In this document: piece after piece, positions 1-11,906 of the stretch
How positions within the stretch are numbered: position 1 is the first letter of the stretch
Layout: every line of letters starts with the position of its first letter
Assembly (NCBI RefSeq): GCF_019649055.1
Contig: NW_026570430.1
Location: 1-64,000 of the forward strand
Length of the DNA: 64,000 nucleotides
Direction of reading: 5' to 3'
From: Paramacrobiotus metropolitanus
Taxonomy: Eukaryota > Tardigrada > Eutardigrada > Parachela > Macrobiotidae
The notes under the pieces: generated by a model
What the model saw: only the letters and a program-made list of their open reading frames with translations
Databases searched by the model: none
What the model was told of the DNA's origin: nothing
Translations under genes and position numbers: made by a program

Positions 1-300
1 GTTTAAAAAATGGTATAAAAAAAGCAAAGTAAACTAGTGAAAATCTCACAAATTTATTCAAGTCGATAAACTGTGCGAAATATTATTGAAGCAGTTCCTA
101 AAAAAGATCCCTTACGTTTAACAAAATGTTGTAAAAAAAACGCATAATAAACTAGTAAAAATTCCACAAATGTCTCAAGTTGATAAACTGCGGTATATTA
201 TTGCAATATTTAACAAAAAAGATCCCTTAAACTGAGTAAAATGGTTTAAAAAGCGTAAGAGTAAACGAGTAAAAACTTCAAAAATTTTGAAGTCAAAAAT
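1..300. repeat. tandem repeat, period about 116 bp
   Basis: Two full units and one partial, diverged unit follow each other. Each starts with an AAAATGNT-like word (near 7, 123 and 238). The same order of sub-motifs then recurs: an A-run, a TAAACTAGT-like word, a CACAAAT word, and GATAAACTG followed by AAAAAAGATCCCTTA. The left end lies outside the window. No coding potential is seen. It may be the edge of a larger satellite. Confidence 0.7.
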
Positions 301-2939
301 CGGCGAAAAATCTAGAGATTCACCGATTTCATCATTAATATCAACAGGATCAATCGTCACTATTAATGTCATAACCATTAAACAGAACGCCGCACCTGAT
401 GTTCAACGACTCGTCAAATCCACTGGCTCACATCCAGAACTCCATCTTCCGGAAGAGTCCACACCGCCAGTCACTCTCCAAAGGAAACAAATGAGTAGCG
501 CAAATCACATCAGCTTCCACGCGACATCACCCGCAAATAACTGCAACCACACAATTATCCCGCATTTAGCCACAGCTGTCAAGTCCCCCGATGACGTCAA
601 CGACAGGTGCACATTGTTCCACCGCGTCAAGCCGGGACTGCTTACTTCCCAGCAAGGTCACCCCGCCAATCAGAAAGGACAGTTTTTCTAACGGTTAAAT
701 GGAGTAAATACTGCGACAGAAAAATTACTAATGGCAATTCAATTTGCTCACGCATTTCTTTCTTTAACTAACGACTTCACCGTGTGAATAATACATGGAG
801 AATTGTTAAATACCGAAAATCCTGAGCGACCTTGGATCGTGCAGGACATCTGCCAACTGCAATTATTACCAAATTTATTTGTATTTTTTTAATATTATCC
901 TATAACTTTTATCCTGTTAATTTAATTTATATTTTATCAACTATAAAATATCACTTTTATCCTATTAATTTCTCATCAGAATTTTTATACCAATACAACT
1001 TCCGCCGGTCATGCAGCATACACTCGTACAAGCTTTGTATTTATTGTAAACTGCAGTTTACCCTATTTAATAGATTTAATTACTCAGCAGAATTTATTAT
1101 CAATTATCGACAGTAATTACAGTATTTTGTTGATTACTAATAATTATTAGTAATTTTTTGAGATAGGAAAGGTTTTTTATGAGTCACTTGGCTCATTATT
1201 ACTGATCGTAGATTCGCAATGATGCACTTAACAAGTGATGGGAGCGGTGCCAATGCCGACTAAAGCAAAACACAACGAAATCTGATTCAAAAAAATAATA
1301 AACCTTTGCCGACTTTGTAACGCTTTAAATGTCATATGGTCACACTATTTGCAACTATTTGCAGAAAAACCTTAGCCTAAAACACAACCAAAATAAATGC
1401 TGACTTGTGCTCATTAAAATTAATATTCTTAATTACTACTGTAATAGTATTACTGTCATAACAATAGTTGTAATTTTCTTAAGAAATCGCTATTAATTTT
1501 CGAAAAGTAAATAAATGTTTCAAAATTGACATTTCGTAATGGAAAGCAAATTTTTGTTAGGGCAGAAGAAGACATGTAATATGGAAAAACAGAAAACAGC
1601 CGGAAAATTGATTACCGAAATTATTTAACGTGAAAAGCTGGCACAAAATGATTGCCCAGAGGGAAAGGAGAGCCCGCTACTCATCCTCATTTACACAGCA
1701 TCACATTTCGCACACGTAACAAGATTATGCAAATCCAACTGGTCGCTAATCCCAGTATCACACCGCCCAATTTTAACTAACAGATAGTCTCTAAACAAGC
1801 GCACGAATATTAACGAACATTTTTTCATATTTTCAGTGTGTTTTATTATAGCACATCGCAACGGCTCATCCGAACAAAAAATCAAAATAATTACACCACG
1901 ACAGTCGACAGCACAACAAACGGAAACTCAGTACATGTAGATGCAAAGCACACAAACATCATCGTAAAATTAATCCTAAATTTTTTCCCGACAATATTTA
2001 ACCACGTTTGTTGTCGGCAAAAACTTCAGAGAGAATAATCAAAAATTTCAATTATACGAATGCAATTCATATCATTTCTGGCGTCAAACGAACAACAAAA
2101 TACGGAAAAATTCGAATAAAAATCCACTAAAAAAGACAAAATTCCCGAAAAAATTTCCCAGTTAATTTTGACAGCAAATATTATGTTGAGTACGTTTAAT
2201 GACTAACTGCTTCTTAGGAAAAAACATCCAATTTAGAAATTCTGAATTTAATTCTATTAAAATTTAAAATTTTGAAATTAAAAAAATTTTAAATATAAAC
2301 AGCGAAATAAATAGTTATATAAATCAGCGATCACAAGAGTAAATAACACAAAAAATGGCCGAGAAAAACCACACTAAACTACATTTTAGTACAGCACACA
2401 GAAAAATAAAACAAGAACAAAAACCAGCCAAAAAACACAGCGAAACCGAGCGAACCCATTTTCTGCGTTCGCTGTAAAATCGCAAATTCAAAAAAATTCC
2501 ACAGCAATTACCCGAAAAAATTCGCAAGTGTTCCTTTCGCTACAAACGTATTACTAATTTTCCCATAAAACAAAAACTCATTACGGAAGGAGCCGAAACG
2601 CCAGCGGGCCCGGATGAAACAATATCCCGCAGCGACAACGTCACCAATTTATTCAATTAAAATCATTAACATTTCCATCATTTCCTGGAGATTTCCGCTC
2701 ATCAGTCAGGAAATACGCAGTTTCCACACATTTCGCTCCTATCAGTATTTTATCATTTAGCAGCCCCACTCACCTAATTATCTCGTGAACCTTTTCTCGC
2801 AGATAGCAGCCACAGTTGATAAATCGGAAAATCACAAGAAATTCGGTGGCAATTTGATCAGCTGCTGTGCTTAAAACACAGCGACAAACGCGTTTCAACG
2901 TGCCTTATCAAACGAATCCATCGAATAACACACACACGG
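301..2939. other. AT-rich DNA, no supported gene
   Basis: Open frames here (for example 287-691 and 832-1116 plus) are low in complexity, match no family I know and lack convincing splice sites. On the minus strand a good donor (GTGAGT at 2770-2765) follows the sequence descending from 3180, so a non-coding first exon of a leftward gene is possible. I found no further exon. Confidence 0.5.
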
Positions 2940-3556
2940 CGCTCCGGCCCTTATCGGGCTTCACCGTCGCTCCCGCGAAATCACGAGAGGAAAATTAACA
3001 AGCAGGAAAATTAATTGTTCCGGTTGTGCGTCGAGAACAGACCGTGAAAAAAGCGAAAGGCACACACCAACACGTGAATCGAGAAAAAGATCAACGATCG
3101 GAAAATAACGGGCTTCACAAAGTTGCCAAACACGCGACTGGCCCAGCGTGCATCCTGCCAGCGTGCATGCGCGCACGTGCAAATATTTGAATTTATTTAT
3201 TAATAATCTTTCACCAGTATTTACATTTTTATTAGAGTGGTTATTTTTATTAAATAAAAAATAAAATTACTTTTTTTAGAAAATTAAAATAATTGGGATG
3301 TGGCTGATCACGTGACTGGAAGAGCGGATTGATTTAATGCACATGCGCGCGGCGCGCGTGTGCATTTTTGCGCTCTGTGCGGGAAGCAGTAGCGTGATGC
3401 CTATCCGACCAATCAGCGACCGGCGTGCCGGCTGTGTGTCTGCCGCGATAAATAAAAAACGCGCTGCTGTGCTTCTTCCCTTCCATTTATCCATCCGGCA
3501 GAGAATTGTTATTACCCGCGACGGCGTCATCGCCAGATACATTCACACACAGTTAA
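2940..3556. promoter_or_regulatory. candidate promoter region, possibly bidirectional
   Basis: This is an island of GC-rich, CpG-containing DNA in an AT-rich setting. It contains three CACGTG E-boxes (near 3070, 3174 and 3309, the last inside ATCACGTGAC), a CCAAT box (CCAATCAG at 3409-3416) and, 30 bp further, a TATA-like GATAAATAAAAA at 3447-3458. A start codon followed at once by a splice donor lies about 100 bp downstream, as expected for a promoter reading right. The E-boxes on the left side and the minus-strand donor near 2770 would suit a divergent partner. All of this is motif reading only; no downstream gene was identified. Confidence 0.35.
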
Positions 3557-3566
3557 ATGGGTGAGT
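3478..3566 (+). other. candidate first exon with start codon and donor
   Basis: Downstream of the CCAAT and TATA-like elements, an ATG at 3557-3559 sits in AGTTAAATGG and is followed by a canonical donor GTGAGT at 3561-3566. A first exon carrying only the start codon plus one base is a common animal gene layout. I could not find exon 2, so the gene's identity is unknown and the call may be wrong. Confidence 0.3.
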
Positions 3567-4633
3567 ACGGGTCGTAAAGGAAATTCAATCGGCATGGCTT
3601 TCATGTCACAGTGGAAAAGATGTCGTTAAAATTAAATAAAAAGCCATCTCAAATTGCGGCATGATGCAGGATTGTGAAAACTTCGGGCACCCGGTTAAAA
3701 GTTGCAAAAAGCAGGGCGATAGCATAGAAAATATTCTGATTACCGTAGTAAGTACTCGTACATCAATACGTCAACATTAACGGTTAGAAAAGGTAAACGG
3801 TTAATCGGTTAATCGGTTAAAAAAGTTCGAAAATTCGCCCAAAATGAATGGCCCATAAAATATTGAGGGGCAAAATCCGAAAAATAGGCATGCCGTCGTA
3901 CTTTTAAATTCGATTGGTAATTAAGAAAAATCCCTGACCACCCCCCGCGTGCGGTATCCTCAATCGGTTAGGAATGTAACCGGTTCCGTCAAAAACTGGT
4001 ACGAGTACAGTTTGATTTATTGTTTCGAAACTGTGATGTTACCGCATTAATTGTGTGAAATAAAACCGAAAAAAGTACAGAATACAGATCGAGCCGTGGT
4101 CCTTGCATGGTTTTAATCTGACGCACTTAATTTTCAGCTTGTGAATTATTTTACCGATAGTTAAGTACCCATAACCTGCATGGCGGCTGTCCCACGTGAC
4201 GATACCGTATAGCCGCTTATAGAAAATTAAAGTACAGTACTTACTTCGAAGTATGCAATTAGAAATCATGTACAATACTCACCGGACATGTCCATGTAAT
4301 GCAGCAGGCAGTTTAATGAGTTTATCGTCGACATTTATTCCCATGAATTTACAAAGAAATTATTACTGGTTTACACACATTTTGTATAATACAGTATATT
4401 TGCAGGTAATAATGTACTGCAATGTAATACGTACATGTACATACACTACCGCCCAGGAGAGTCAGAGCCTCCCGGCCGCATGATATTACTGATAATATTG
4501 AACTACGAGTAGGAAAACAATCCGGCAAGCCACCGGCAAAAATGTAATCTTCACGAACGATTCCGAATAGACGTAGAAGTCCAGTGCGAGGAAACACAGC
4601 ATGTATCTGTATGTTATTAATGGGAACAGCGCC
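3567..4633. other. no recognisable feature
   Basis: About 1 kb of AT-rich DNA with short simple words such as repeated GGTTAATCGGTTAA near 3790-3820. Open frames are short and shadow-like. If the candidate first exon at 3557 is real, this would be intron. Confidence 0.4.
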
Positions 4634-5375
4634 GCCACCAGTGGGGCCAATGTCAAAACGCCGGCCGAATTTCCTGCCGACCGAATTTTTGTGTGGTCGA
4701 AACGCCGACCGAATTTCCTGCCGACAGAATTTTTGGTGGTGAAAACGCCGGCCGAATTTCTTGTGGTCAAAACGCCGGCAGAATTTTGTCATCTTTTTCA
4801 ACTTTAAGTAAAAATAGTAAAAAAAATAGTACCGGCAGGCTGCATCGGGGTACACTTTCCAAGCGGTGTATAACAAAGCTTTATGTACTGTTATCATAAT
4901 TTCGTCTTTCGGTTTGGTCTACAATTTCTGTCGACATACCGCCGCAGTGCTCCATTCAGATAAACAGGGAAGCATTGGATGTGGGCATATAGATATAAGA
5001 TCATCATATATAAATTTAACACATGTTAAAAAAAACTGCAGTTAGCGTAGTTTGGATGTATTAATAGCGTCTATTAAACCTGCAGCAATCCTGGCTTAGT
5101 TTTTACTCATCTCAGGTACGATTAGACTAACTCACACTTTGGCGTTATTGCCGCAGTAGCATTGTTGTACACCTTGTTTGTCTCTTTTGCACGCCCTTTG
5201 TGTTTTCTTTCGAGCTTTCTGTGCAAGCTGTCAATGCAGCACCGATAAAGAGACTGCACTTATATCAGCGCTAGTAATAGACCGTCTGTCAGGTACTATT
5301 TTTACAATAATTGAAATATGACTATACTAGAAGATGAAAATGTTGAAAAAGTTCTGCCGGCGTTTTGACCACAAG

Positions 5376-5856
5376 CAGGGCCGTAGGGAGGGGGGGTGCG
5401 CACGGGCGCACGCACCCCCCTCCTCGGCTAACTTCTGAATTTATTTTGCGCCCGAATCTGGCGCACGGGCGCGCGGGCACAAAATTCAAGGGATTTTTTA
5501 AGGGCGCAGCGGGCGCCCTTAAAAAATCGCCCGTGGCGCAAGGGCGGTGCCGCGTTAATGAGTGCGCCTTAATGAGTGCGCGAAATGAGTGCGCCCGTGG
5601 CGCAAGGGCGGTGCCGCGTTAAATTTGTATAAAATGTTTTGTAAATTTCGGAATCTTGCACACAGTAGACTTTGACCTGTACTGTCGGCTGTGCAACGGG
5701 AGCAGGGCCGTAGCGAAGTTCAAGGGAAATGCGGGGCGCAAGGGGCGCAGACTCTCAAATATACGGGCGCAGTGGGCGCAGACCGAACTTAAAAAGGGCG
5801 CAACTGGCGCAGCCGATTTGCGCACCCCCCATCCTTCGGACCTCGCTACGGGCCTG
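5376..5856. mobile_element. hAT-like MITE(s) nested in the inverted-repeat element
   Basis: The left end CAGGGCCGTAGGGAG (5376) and right end CTCGCTACGGGCCTG (ending 5856) are imperfect inverted repeats of the CAGGGCCGTAG type common at hAT MITE ends. A second left end occurs at 5703, so two partial copies appear fused. No 8-bp duplication is visible, in keeping with recombination after insertion. The inside is rich in GGGCGCA words and codes for nothing. Confidence 0.55.
5532..5625. repeat. short direct duplication
   Basis: A block of about 30 bp containing GTGGCGCAAGGGCGGTGC followed by CGCGTTAA occurs twice in tandem inside the hAT-like MITE, separated by copies of AATGAGTGCGC. Confidence 0.7.
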
Positions 5857-6020
5857 GTGGTGAAAATGCCGGCCGAATTTCTTGTGGTCCACAAGAAATT
5901 CGGCCGGCATTTTCACCACCAAAAATTCTGCCGGCAGGAAATTCGGTCGGCGTTTTGACCACACAAAAATTCGGTCGGCAGGAAATTCGGCCGGCGGTTT
6001 GACATTGGCCACCAGTGGTG

Positions 6021-6999
6021 AGTATATACAAAGTATAGACGAAATTAAATTTTGGACAGCGCTTGGACAGCCCAAGCGCTTGTGATATCCTTCGATATCA
6101 TATGCGAAATTTTAAAAATTATGTAGCTGAAATTGTAATTAAATTGTACTTTATGGAAAACGACCGCGTCCATGCGCAGACCCCGGTAAACTTTAATTAA
6201 ATTTTTCTTTTAAATGAAAATCGAAATTTATAATTACACGAGTGCCTTTCAAAACCGATATTTTTTGGCAATAATTTTTCTCGATGTTAAGCTGCTATCT
6301 CAACACTGCGGATATTTCTACACTATTCGGTACAGTACTTTAAGTGATCAATTAATCGCAGTTGAAAAATTAAACATTAAGTTTTTGGGCTCATAATAAA
6401 TACGCAACTCGTGCGAGTCTTATTAACCTTTTACTACTAGTACTCTCTGCAGCCGCACTTAATGACCCTACTTAATGACACTAGGAAGTAGCAACATTTG
6501 CGGGAACAACCCATTCGATCTTGAACAAAATCCATGTGATGCAATTTCCGGACATGCTAGATTCGGTGTGAACGTAGTAGTTTTTTGGTTCGTTGAGTTT
6601 TTATCCAGAGAATAACGGGATATCGGAATTTTTGGTAAGTATGTACACGATCTTCTCCTGCATGTACTGCACTTATATAAATAATCGCTTATTATAGCAA
6701 ACTGAAGCTTCGCAACTCGCTAATTTAATACCGGGCTCGAATCCCATTTGCTGTTGGCGTACAAGGTAAATTAAACCGGTATTACGTATGACATGCACAC
6801 TGACCAGTACACAAATCAAACACCAGAATGATGATCCAAGATCTAAATCATATTAATTTGTTATAAGTGCAAGTATAGTATATTTAATACCACATATTCA
6901 AAAAAAGCTTGATTTGGTAGACTAGCTGTTCACAACCTAGGCCTCACGTAGCTGTTCAAGTTTTCTTTACAGATAAATTATGGAATCCACAAGTTGAAT
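6021..6999. other. no recognisable feature
   Basis: AT-rich intergenic DNA without a supported exon, RNA gene or element. A B-box-like GGGCTCGAATCCC near 6735 has no A-box partner. Confidence 0.4.
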
Positions 7000-7110
7000 A
7001 GAACAAGTACTGTAAATATGTCGATATTTTTCGTTTTCAACGAGGTCACAAGATTAAGAGGTGCAAAATAGGGCAATTCCCGGAACTACATATTGTATAA
7101 CTGCAACACT
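7000..7110 (+). repeat. conserved block upstream of F-box copy 1
   Basis: On the plus strand this carries ATCGATATTTTTCG-like sequence, then AACGAGGTCACAAG and GGGCAATTCCCGGAACTACATA. The same block, inverted, lies upstream of minus-strand F-box copies near 30790, 42240-42310, 50040-50110 and 54990-55060. It keeps a fixed position before exon 1, so it belongs to the duplicated unit and could include promoter sequence. Function is inferred from position only. Confidence 0.55.
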
Positions 7111-7479
7111 TGGGTTCCGGATGCCAGCAGAAAAAAAGTACTCGTATGCCTTTTCGTTGTTCATAAATACCACAGAACTGACGTTTTGCTCACCTGAAAC
7201 TTCATCTAGCTAGTTGAATGCATGCGTCCTGAAACGACTGAGATCCGAAATTTCTCAAAAAAGCCTGCGCAGTAGAGCCTCACACCAGACACTTCAATAA
7301 ACGACTAATAATTTTTAGGCACTTAATTACTGTTCTGTAGGCTGTATGAGGTAGTCGAATTAAATGTTCTACACTGAATCTGCAGTTTCCAGTTGTGCTG
7401 TGTTAAGTGTTGTTTATAACCTGCTTTTCCATCTGCCTTATGATAACTCAATAAACGTGACATTCAAAATTCTTAAAAA

Positions 7480-10403
7480 ATGGTGTAACTCTCCAATCTA
7501 CCGCATCACCTGCTTGCCGACATTTTTTTTCATCTGGACATTCACCACCAAGGAAGAGCCCGAAGGTAAGAGCAGCATTTCAGCATTGCATATTTAAATA
7601 CGTACTACCTATACAATGGTGGATGACATTTTGAATAAACAGATACAAGCAGGAATAAGTGTGCAGATAGCGATGTTTTAATTTTAATTTTACAGGGCGT
7701 AATCACTACGGGCCTACGGCCAACATTGCACAATTAAGAATTAAAAAACAACCGAAATCAGTATTATCAGTCAGTATATTCTTGCCCGGTAAAGTTCCTA
7801 AAACAACGGCCGCGATTCCTTTAATACGTAATTGCGAGGCTAATACGCTGCTTTAAAAGCGCCGCGGATCTGCATTCCCCGGACCTCTCCTTCGTTTTCC
7901 GTCCAAGAAAACTGACCATTTCTCTGGCTGCTTCGCCGAGCACTCCCAGGGTTTCCACGGCAAAAGGATAAAACCCGTATTGTGCGCCCCGGTGCCGAGA
8001 GTTGTATCGTTTCCGGGTTTGTGCCGGGTGTGCCGCTGCGCCCGCTGCCCTTGCTGACCGTTTAACGTACGACTGTGCTAATGTATCCGCAAAGGTGGCG
8101 TCCCTTACAAGCTGCATTCCTTCTCGCACTGGCACCAATACCCTTAAATTACAATCCCCCAAAATCAAATTTTTTAGCGGTTGATCATGAGAAACTGCAA
8201 TCTCATGGTTTGAGCGTACAGAGGTCTGTATGTCTATAGTTCTGCGTGAGTACTGACATGTACGCAGTACGAGTACGGATACCCCTGACGTATCGAAATT
8301 ACTTATGTGCATCACGTGCATGCGAATGATGGAAAAGGTCAGCTGCTTTATATAGTTGTAAACGACCAGGGTCGGGCATAACGGGTAAAACTCTAACAAA
8401 AATAGCAACAAAGCATAAGCCGAGTGTACGCTGTACTTGCGTACCACTCATAAGAAAAATCGTTTTTTTCTAACTGTTTAAGCTATTACAATTTACAAGC
8501 ATGATGCTTTTGCATAGAGCGTACTTTAGTAATCTTGAATTTCGATGTGCGTGCACGGAGTACTACAGATATGTTAAGCTTGATGTACGAGTACTGTATT
8601 AAAAAATTGTTTCTTTGGTTTCTTACCACTCCTAGTAGCCAAATTTGAGGAATTCATTCTCTCAACCTTTGCATTTTCGCCTAGCTAGTAACCCTTTGAG
8701 TGTGCGCAACTGGAGTTTTGTAAGCACCAGTTTCAATATATAAGCCGTGCAAAGTTATTTTATTTTGCAGCACCTTCGTATTCACGTCGGTAAAGGTTCA
8801 TATAATTATCTATATTAATATTTATTTAAAATTTTGTTTACAGAGTGTGTTCATTGTGGAACCATGGTATAAAGAATCGCTGACTCTGCCGAATTGTCAT
8901 GTGGAGATCAACTGCCGAGAGAAAAAAGGTTATCTACCTTTCGATTTCCGCCGGCACGAGGAAGCGGAAGCGAAACTGCGAACCATGCTACAAGCGACTC
9001 TGACCAATAGCACCAAGATCCTAACACTCCGTCACTTCGTCCCCAACCATTACCAAATTCGTCAGTTACTCAAGATCTTCGCAATCAATCGTGTATCGTT
9101 ATTGTCGTTGTGCCTGAAAGACTGCGCAGTGGACACGGATTACGCCCTGTATCCGTGGTTTTGGCATCGTAGCGAAGAAGATATCGCCGAGTGCTGGTCC
9201 GACCGCCGCAGTTGTGTGGCAATGGCTCAATCTCTAGGGCAGGGCTGCTGCCATAACTTTAAGTGTAATTTATCGCTGCTGTGGAGCAGTCAGCGCTGCC
9301 GTTGGCTGCGGCTGGACAACTACACAATTCGCAACGTGGCTGATTACGATGCGATAGGTGGAGTCATTTGGGAGGCTCCGAATTTTAGACCTACTGTGTC
9401 CGTGACCATCGCCCGCGCCGATTTGGACTGCCATGCGGACCAGGAGGTCATTTTTCACAGTTTAATGACTGCCGTGAGCAATGGATGCTCTGTGGTCGCT
9501 GATGGCACCCGGGAGAGGGTAGCAGCGACGGTCAAAGAGTGCTTGGACTACTGCCGCCCCCTAGGACAAGGAACGATGGAGTTTCGCTGTAATTACCTCA
9601 TGATGTTTCGATGCGTGATTGATGTGTAAGGCTCATCCTTCTAATGGTTAACCATAAATCCTTTAAATGCCCGTTTGGCGTGCCTGCTTTGCCGCTCAAC
9701 ATTTTAAACTTCGGGAATCCAGGGCGGATCAAGGCAGGGTGCATAATATCTGTACTCACAATCCCTGAACCATCGTAGAGCAAGCGTAAGGACTGCACGT
9801 ACGTATGTGACGGTGTGTCGGATAAGGCGATTGTTATACAAACCATTTACGCTTATCAGACGCAATGATTCGGGCAATGAATCGTCATATCGTCTTTGCC
9901 AGCGAACACAGAACAGCCGGAAAATTCGGTTTTCCGGATTTTCCGCAACATGATTGGGCTTGCCTTCATAACAAGATACCTAACTGTTCTTACTCCCTTA
10001 GTGTTTCTTTTCTCACTTCCTTAGTATTTCTACAGATACAATCCTTCATCCACCCCGAACTGTGTATTTCATCAGCCGCACTCCGACGACGGTTCGGCGA
10101 GGACACTCATAGCCATCAATCATTTTTAATTACATGTCCAGTTATAGTCCATATTTTAGCAGTGGCAGATTCTGTGTAAGCTGCAATCACCACGACAACT
10201 TGACGCTTTGTAGGTTCCAAAACCTCTCTACTAAGGAACCCACACGTCTTATGTTATTTCTGTTCGAAGATAGCGATTATGACCTGGAAACGTTGGACGT
10301 GAGCACTCTAAATCGCTTGACCCTGGCGGTTTTGGATGGGGTGTGCAGCGTTATTGCTGTCGAATTGTATCGCCAGTTTGCCAGTGTGGCTTACCAACCA
10401 TAA
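7480..10403 (+). pseudogene. F-box family gene, copy 1 (three exons, damaged)
   Basis: Exons: 7480-7565, 8844-9625 and 10163-10403. Exon 1 holds the front of an F-box (LSNLPHHLLADIFFHLD followed by HHQGRARR) and ends at a GTAAGAG donor. Exon 2 starts after TTTGTTTACAG and supplies the VCSLWN end of the F-box, then about 250 residues of an unrecognised domain with motifs CHVEINCR, ILTLRHFVPNHYQIRQL, LKDC, YPWFWHRSEE and SLLWSSQRC. Exon 2 ends at GTAAGG; exon 3 starts after TTTTAGCAG and ends in VAYQP. F-box proteins usually bring substrates to SCF ubiquitin ligases; the substrate domain is unknown. This copy looks broken: an in-frame TAA follows the start by one codon (ATG GTG TAA) and exon 2 is one base short near 8877 relative to its sisters. 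It is the only plus-strand copy. Confidence 0.75.
7821..8115 (-). mobile_element. LINE fragment, C-terminal coding end
   Basis: The minus-strand frame reads a piece with YPFAVETLGVLGEAARE, a TGE-like spacer and LLKQRISLAI. It matches in order the C-terminus of the LINE protein at 41091-42191 (AVGVETLGPLGPGASQ … LRQRFSIEVQRGN). It lies in intron 1 of F-box copy 1. Only about 100 residues remain, so it is a dead fragment. Confidence 0.7.
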
Positions 10404-10620
10404 CACGTACCAGCCAAAGTCCAAGCCTGAATCGCCTTTCTGGACGGATGCTGACATCCTTCGAAATTTTATTACTTATGCAATTTGTAGTCTCGACACA
10501 GGTTTTAAAATTTGTTTTTCATAAAATACAGAGCCATGAGCTTATATGAAAGTTTATATGAAAGGCGCAAACATTTTAATTTTGTTGTGGGTCGCGATGC
10601 AAATTTTGGCCAGAATGGAA
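10404..10620 (+). repeat. conserved 3' flank of F-box copy 1
   Basis: After the stop codon the sequence (CCAAAGTCCAAGCCTGAATCGCC, then GGACGG and a later ATGCAAATTTTGGCC) matches, inverted, the DNA beyond the stop of copy 4 (45470-45653). It is probably the 3' untranslated region or simply part of the duplicated unit. Confidence 0.55.
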
Positions 10621-11645
10621 GTAGTTATAAAGAATTGCAGTTGTTGCTTTGCACTATGGTGACATTTTTAAAGATACTTTTAATTACCAGTAAACGATTA
10701 TCATTGAGTTTTATCTCTTCTTGATTTGTTGATTTGTTTCGTTAGTATACTCTAGTATCGCTACTGCAGCTTTTGATAACATGACCTCTTTCCAATCATG
10801 TTATAGGTTTCAGGTTTGTGTGTGTCTAACGGGAATAAAATCTTTTGGAGAAAATCCTTGAATATCAGCGGCATCATCGCCATTTCAAAAACGATACGTA
10901 TCGTGTACTACGTGGAGTTAAAGGCGTAGAGCAGTACGCCTATTTCCGGTGTAACGCTACGACATTGCCAGATCTTTACAGAAAAGTACAAGTACTTACA
11001 CAGTAGCAACCTTAACTTAAGTAGTGCTGTGTACGGTAATAATTACGAAGTGATAACGCTATTTCCGAATATTTTGGTTAGTATGTTTTATTAATATTCA
11101 GTTAGTACGTTTACTACAGTAGTAACAATACCAACCTTAACTGTAAGTAAAATTGTATTATGTGTAATTATTATTGGTACAGTCATACTGTATAGTTTGT
11201 ACTGCGATTCTCTTAAATAAACCGTTAGCCTAACGGTTACGGTGGCGTTAGGCGTACGTATGGCCAAATACATCTCCATACTTGTCGTACGATGGTTCCA
11301 TAGTAATCGTATTTACATAATCCGCCGTTTTTTTTTAATTTCTTAATCCGCCGATTGCTTTTAAAAGAGAAAATTAGCTGCCAAATTCATTTTGAATGAA
11401 ACGGTTAGGCTGGCCGGAAGCCCAGCAGCAGTCTTACCGACTCTTACGCATTTCTCGAGACTTAATTTTGAATGTATAACATGCATAACGTATATACGAG
11501 TTATTTCGTTAATGCCTTTATTGATTTGCGGGACGCACAACAACGTGAACCGCATTATTGAATATTGCATTTTGATGTATTTTATCAGCAGCATATCATT
11601 CATTAGCCAAGATCTTATTTGTACACTGCAGCGCAGCAAACCGGA
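10621..11645. other. intergenic, no supported gene
   Basis: AT-rich DNA. A GTTTCCGGTGTAACGC-like word near 10940 recurs near 43835, so a small dispersed repeat is present. On the minus strand the last part would be the 3' flank of the peptide gene; AATAAG near 11620 could act as a weak polyadenylation signal. Confidence 0.4.
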
Positions 11646-11906
11646 CTAGCCCCAGTAATTGAACATTGGTATACCCCAGTCGCCCATGCCGCAGCAAACG
11701 GGGTACATGTTGCAGGAACAACGCGCCGTGCGGGCGTGGGCCACCAGCCCGGACGCGTCGCTTCGGCGCAGACGGGAGATAGCGCCCGGATGGAGATAAG
11801 CCAGAGCCGGAGAGTCCATTGCGACGTTCAGCTGGGCCAGCGCCGGATGACTGGCCGCGCTCAGCAGTAGTAGCAGGACGGAGAGACCGACTTGTGGGTA
11901 CTGCAT
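11646..11906 (-). CDS. small secreted cysteine-rich peptide precursor, neuropeptide-like
   Basis: A single open frame of 86 codons with a textbook signal peptide: MQYPQVGLSVLLLLLSAASH followed by PALA, cleavage likely after residue 24. A spacer ends in a dibasic site (RLRR, near residue 48). The mature part is SDASGLVAHARTAR, then CSCNMYPVCCG and a tail ending IPMFNYWG just before the stop. The final Gly fits C-terminal amidation (Tyr-Trp-amide), and the four cysteines fit two disulfides in a CxC…CC layout. Signal, dibasic site, short cysteine core and terminal Gly are the usual marks of an animal peptide hormone. I recognise no named family; the CSC start recalls endothelins but the spacing differs. 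A GPCR gene lies about 0.8 kb upstream on the same strand. Confidence 0.6.
   Translation of the reverse strand: MQYPQVGLSVLLLLLSAASHPALAQLNVAMDSPALAYLHPGAISRLRRSDASGLVAHARTARCSCNMYPVCCGMGDWGIPMFNYWG

Larger units (their letters stand above)
4634..6020. mobile_element. non-autonomous inverted-repeat element, rearranged
   Basis: The two ends are inverted copies of each other: the left end begins near 4634 with CCACCAGTGGGGCCAATG and the right end near 6020 mirrors it. Each arm of about 150 bp is built from a repeated module around GCCGGCCGAATTTC and CTGCCGACCGAATTTT. The modules also occur at 5345-5375 and as a perfect palindrome of about 40 bp around 5868-5908. No transposase is present. The arrangement suggests one foldback element inserted next to, or recombined with, a second copy, with a hAT-like MITE in the middle. 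Confidence 0.6.

Noticed and set aside
287-1116. Plus-strand frames of 134 and 94 codons in AT-rich DNA
   Set aside because: Low complexity, no family motif, no splice or polyadenylation context.
4349-6085. Many overlapping frames with AEFPADRIF- or KFGRRF-like repeats
   Set aside because: They are translations of inverted-repeat arms of mobile elements in all frames, not proteins.
6720-6760. Second tRNA-like element (GGGCTCGAATCCC)
   Set aside because: Only a B-box-like word; no A-box or stem.
7364-7597. 77-codon frame reading CLPTFFFIWTFTTKEEPEG
   Set aside because: It lies over F-box exon 1 in a different frame; the F-box frame is conserved across copies, this one is not.
11646-11906. 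Endothelin or sarafotoxin homologue
   Set aside because: It shares CSC and a late Trp, but cysteine spacing differs and no homology can be shown.
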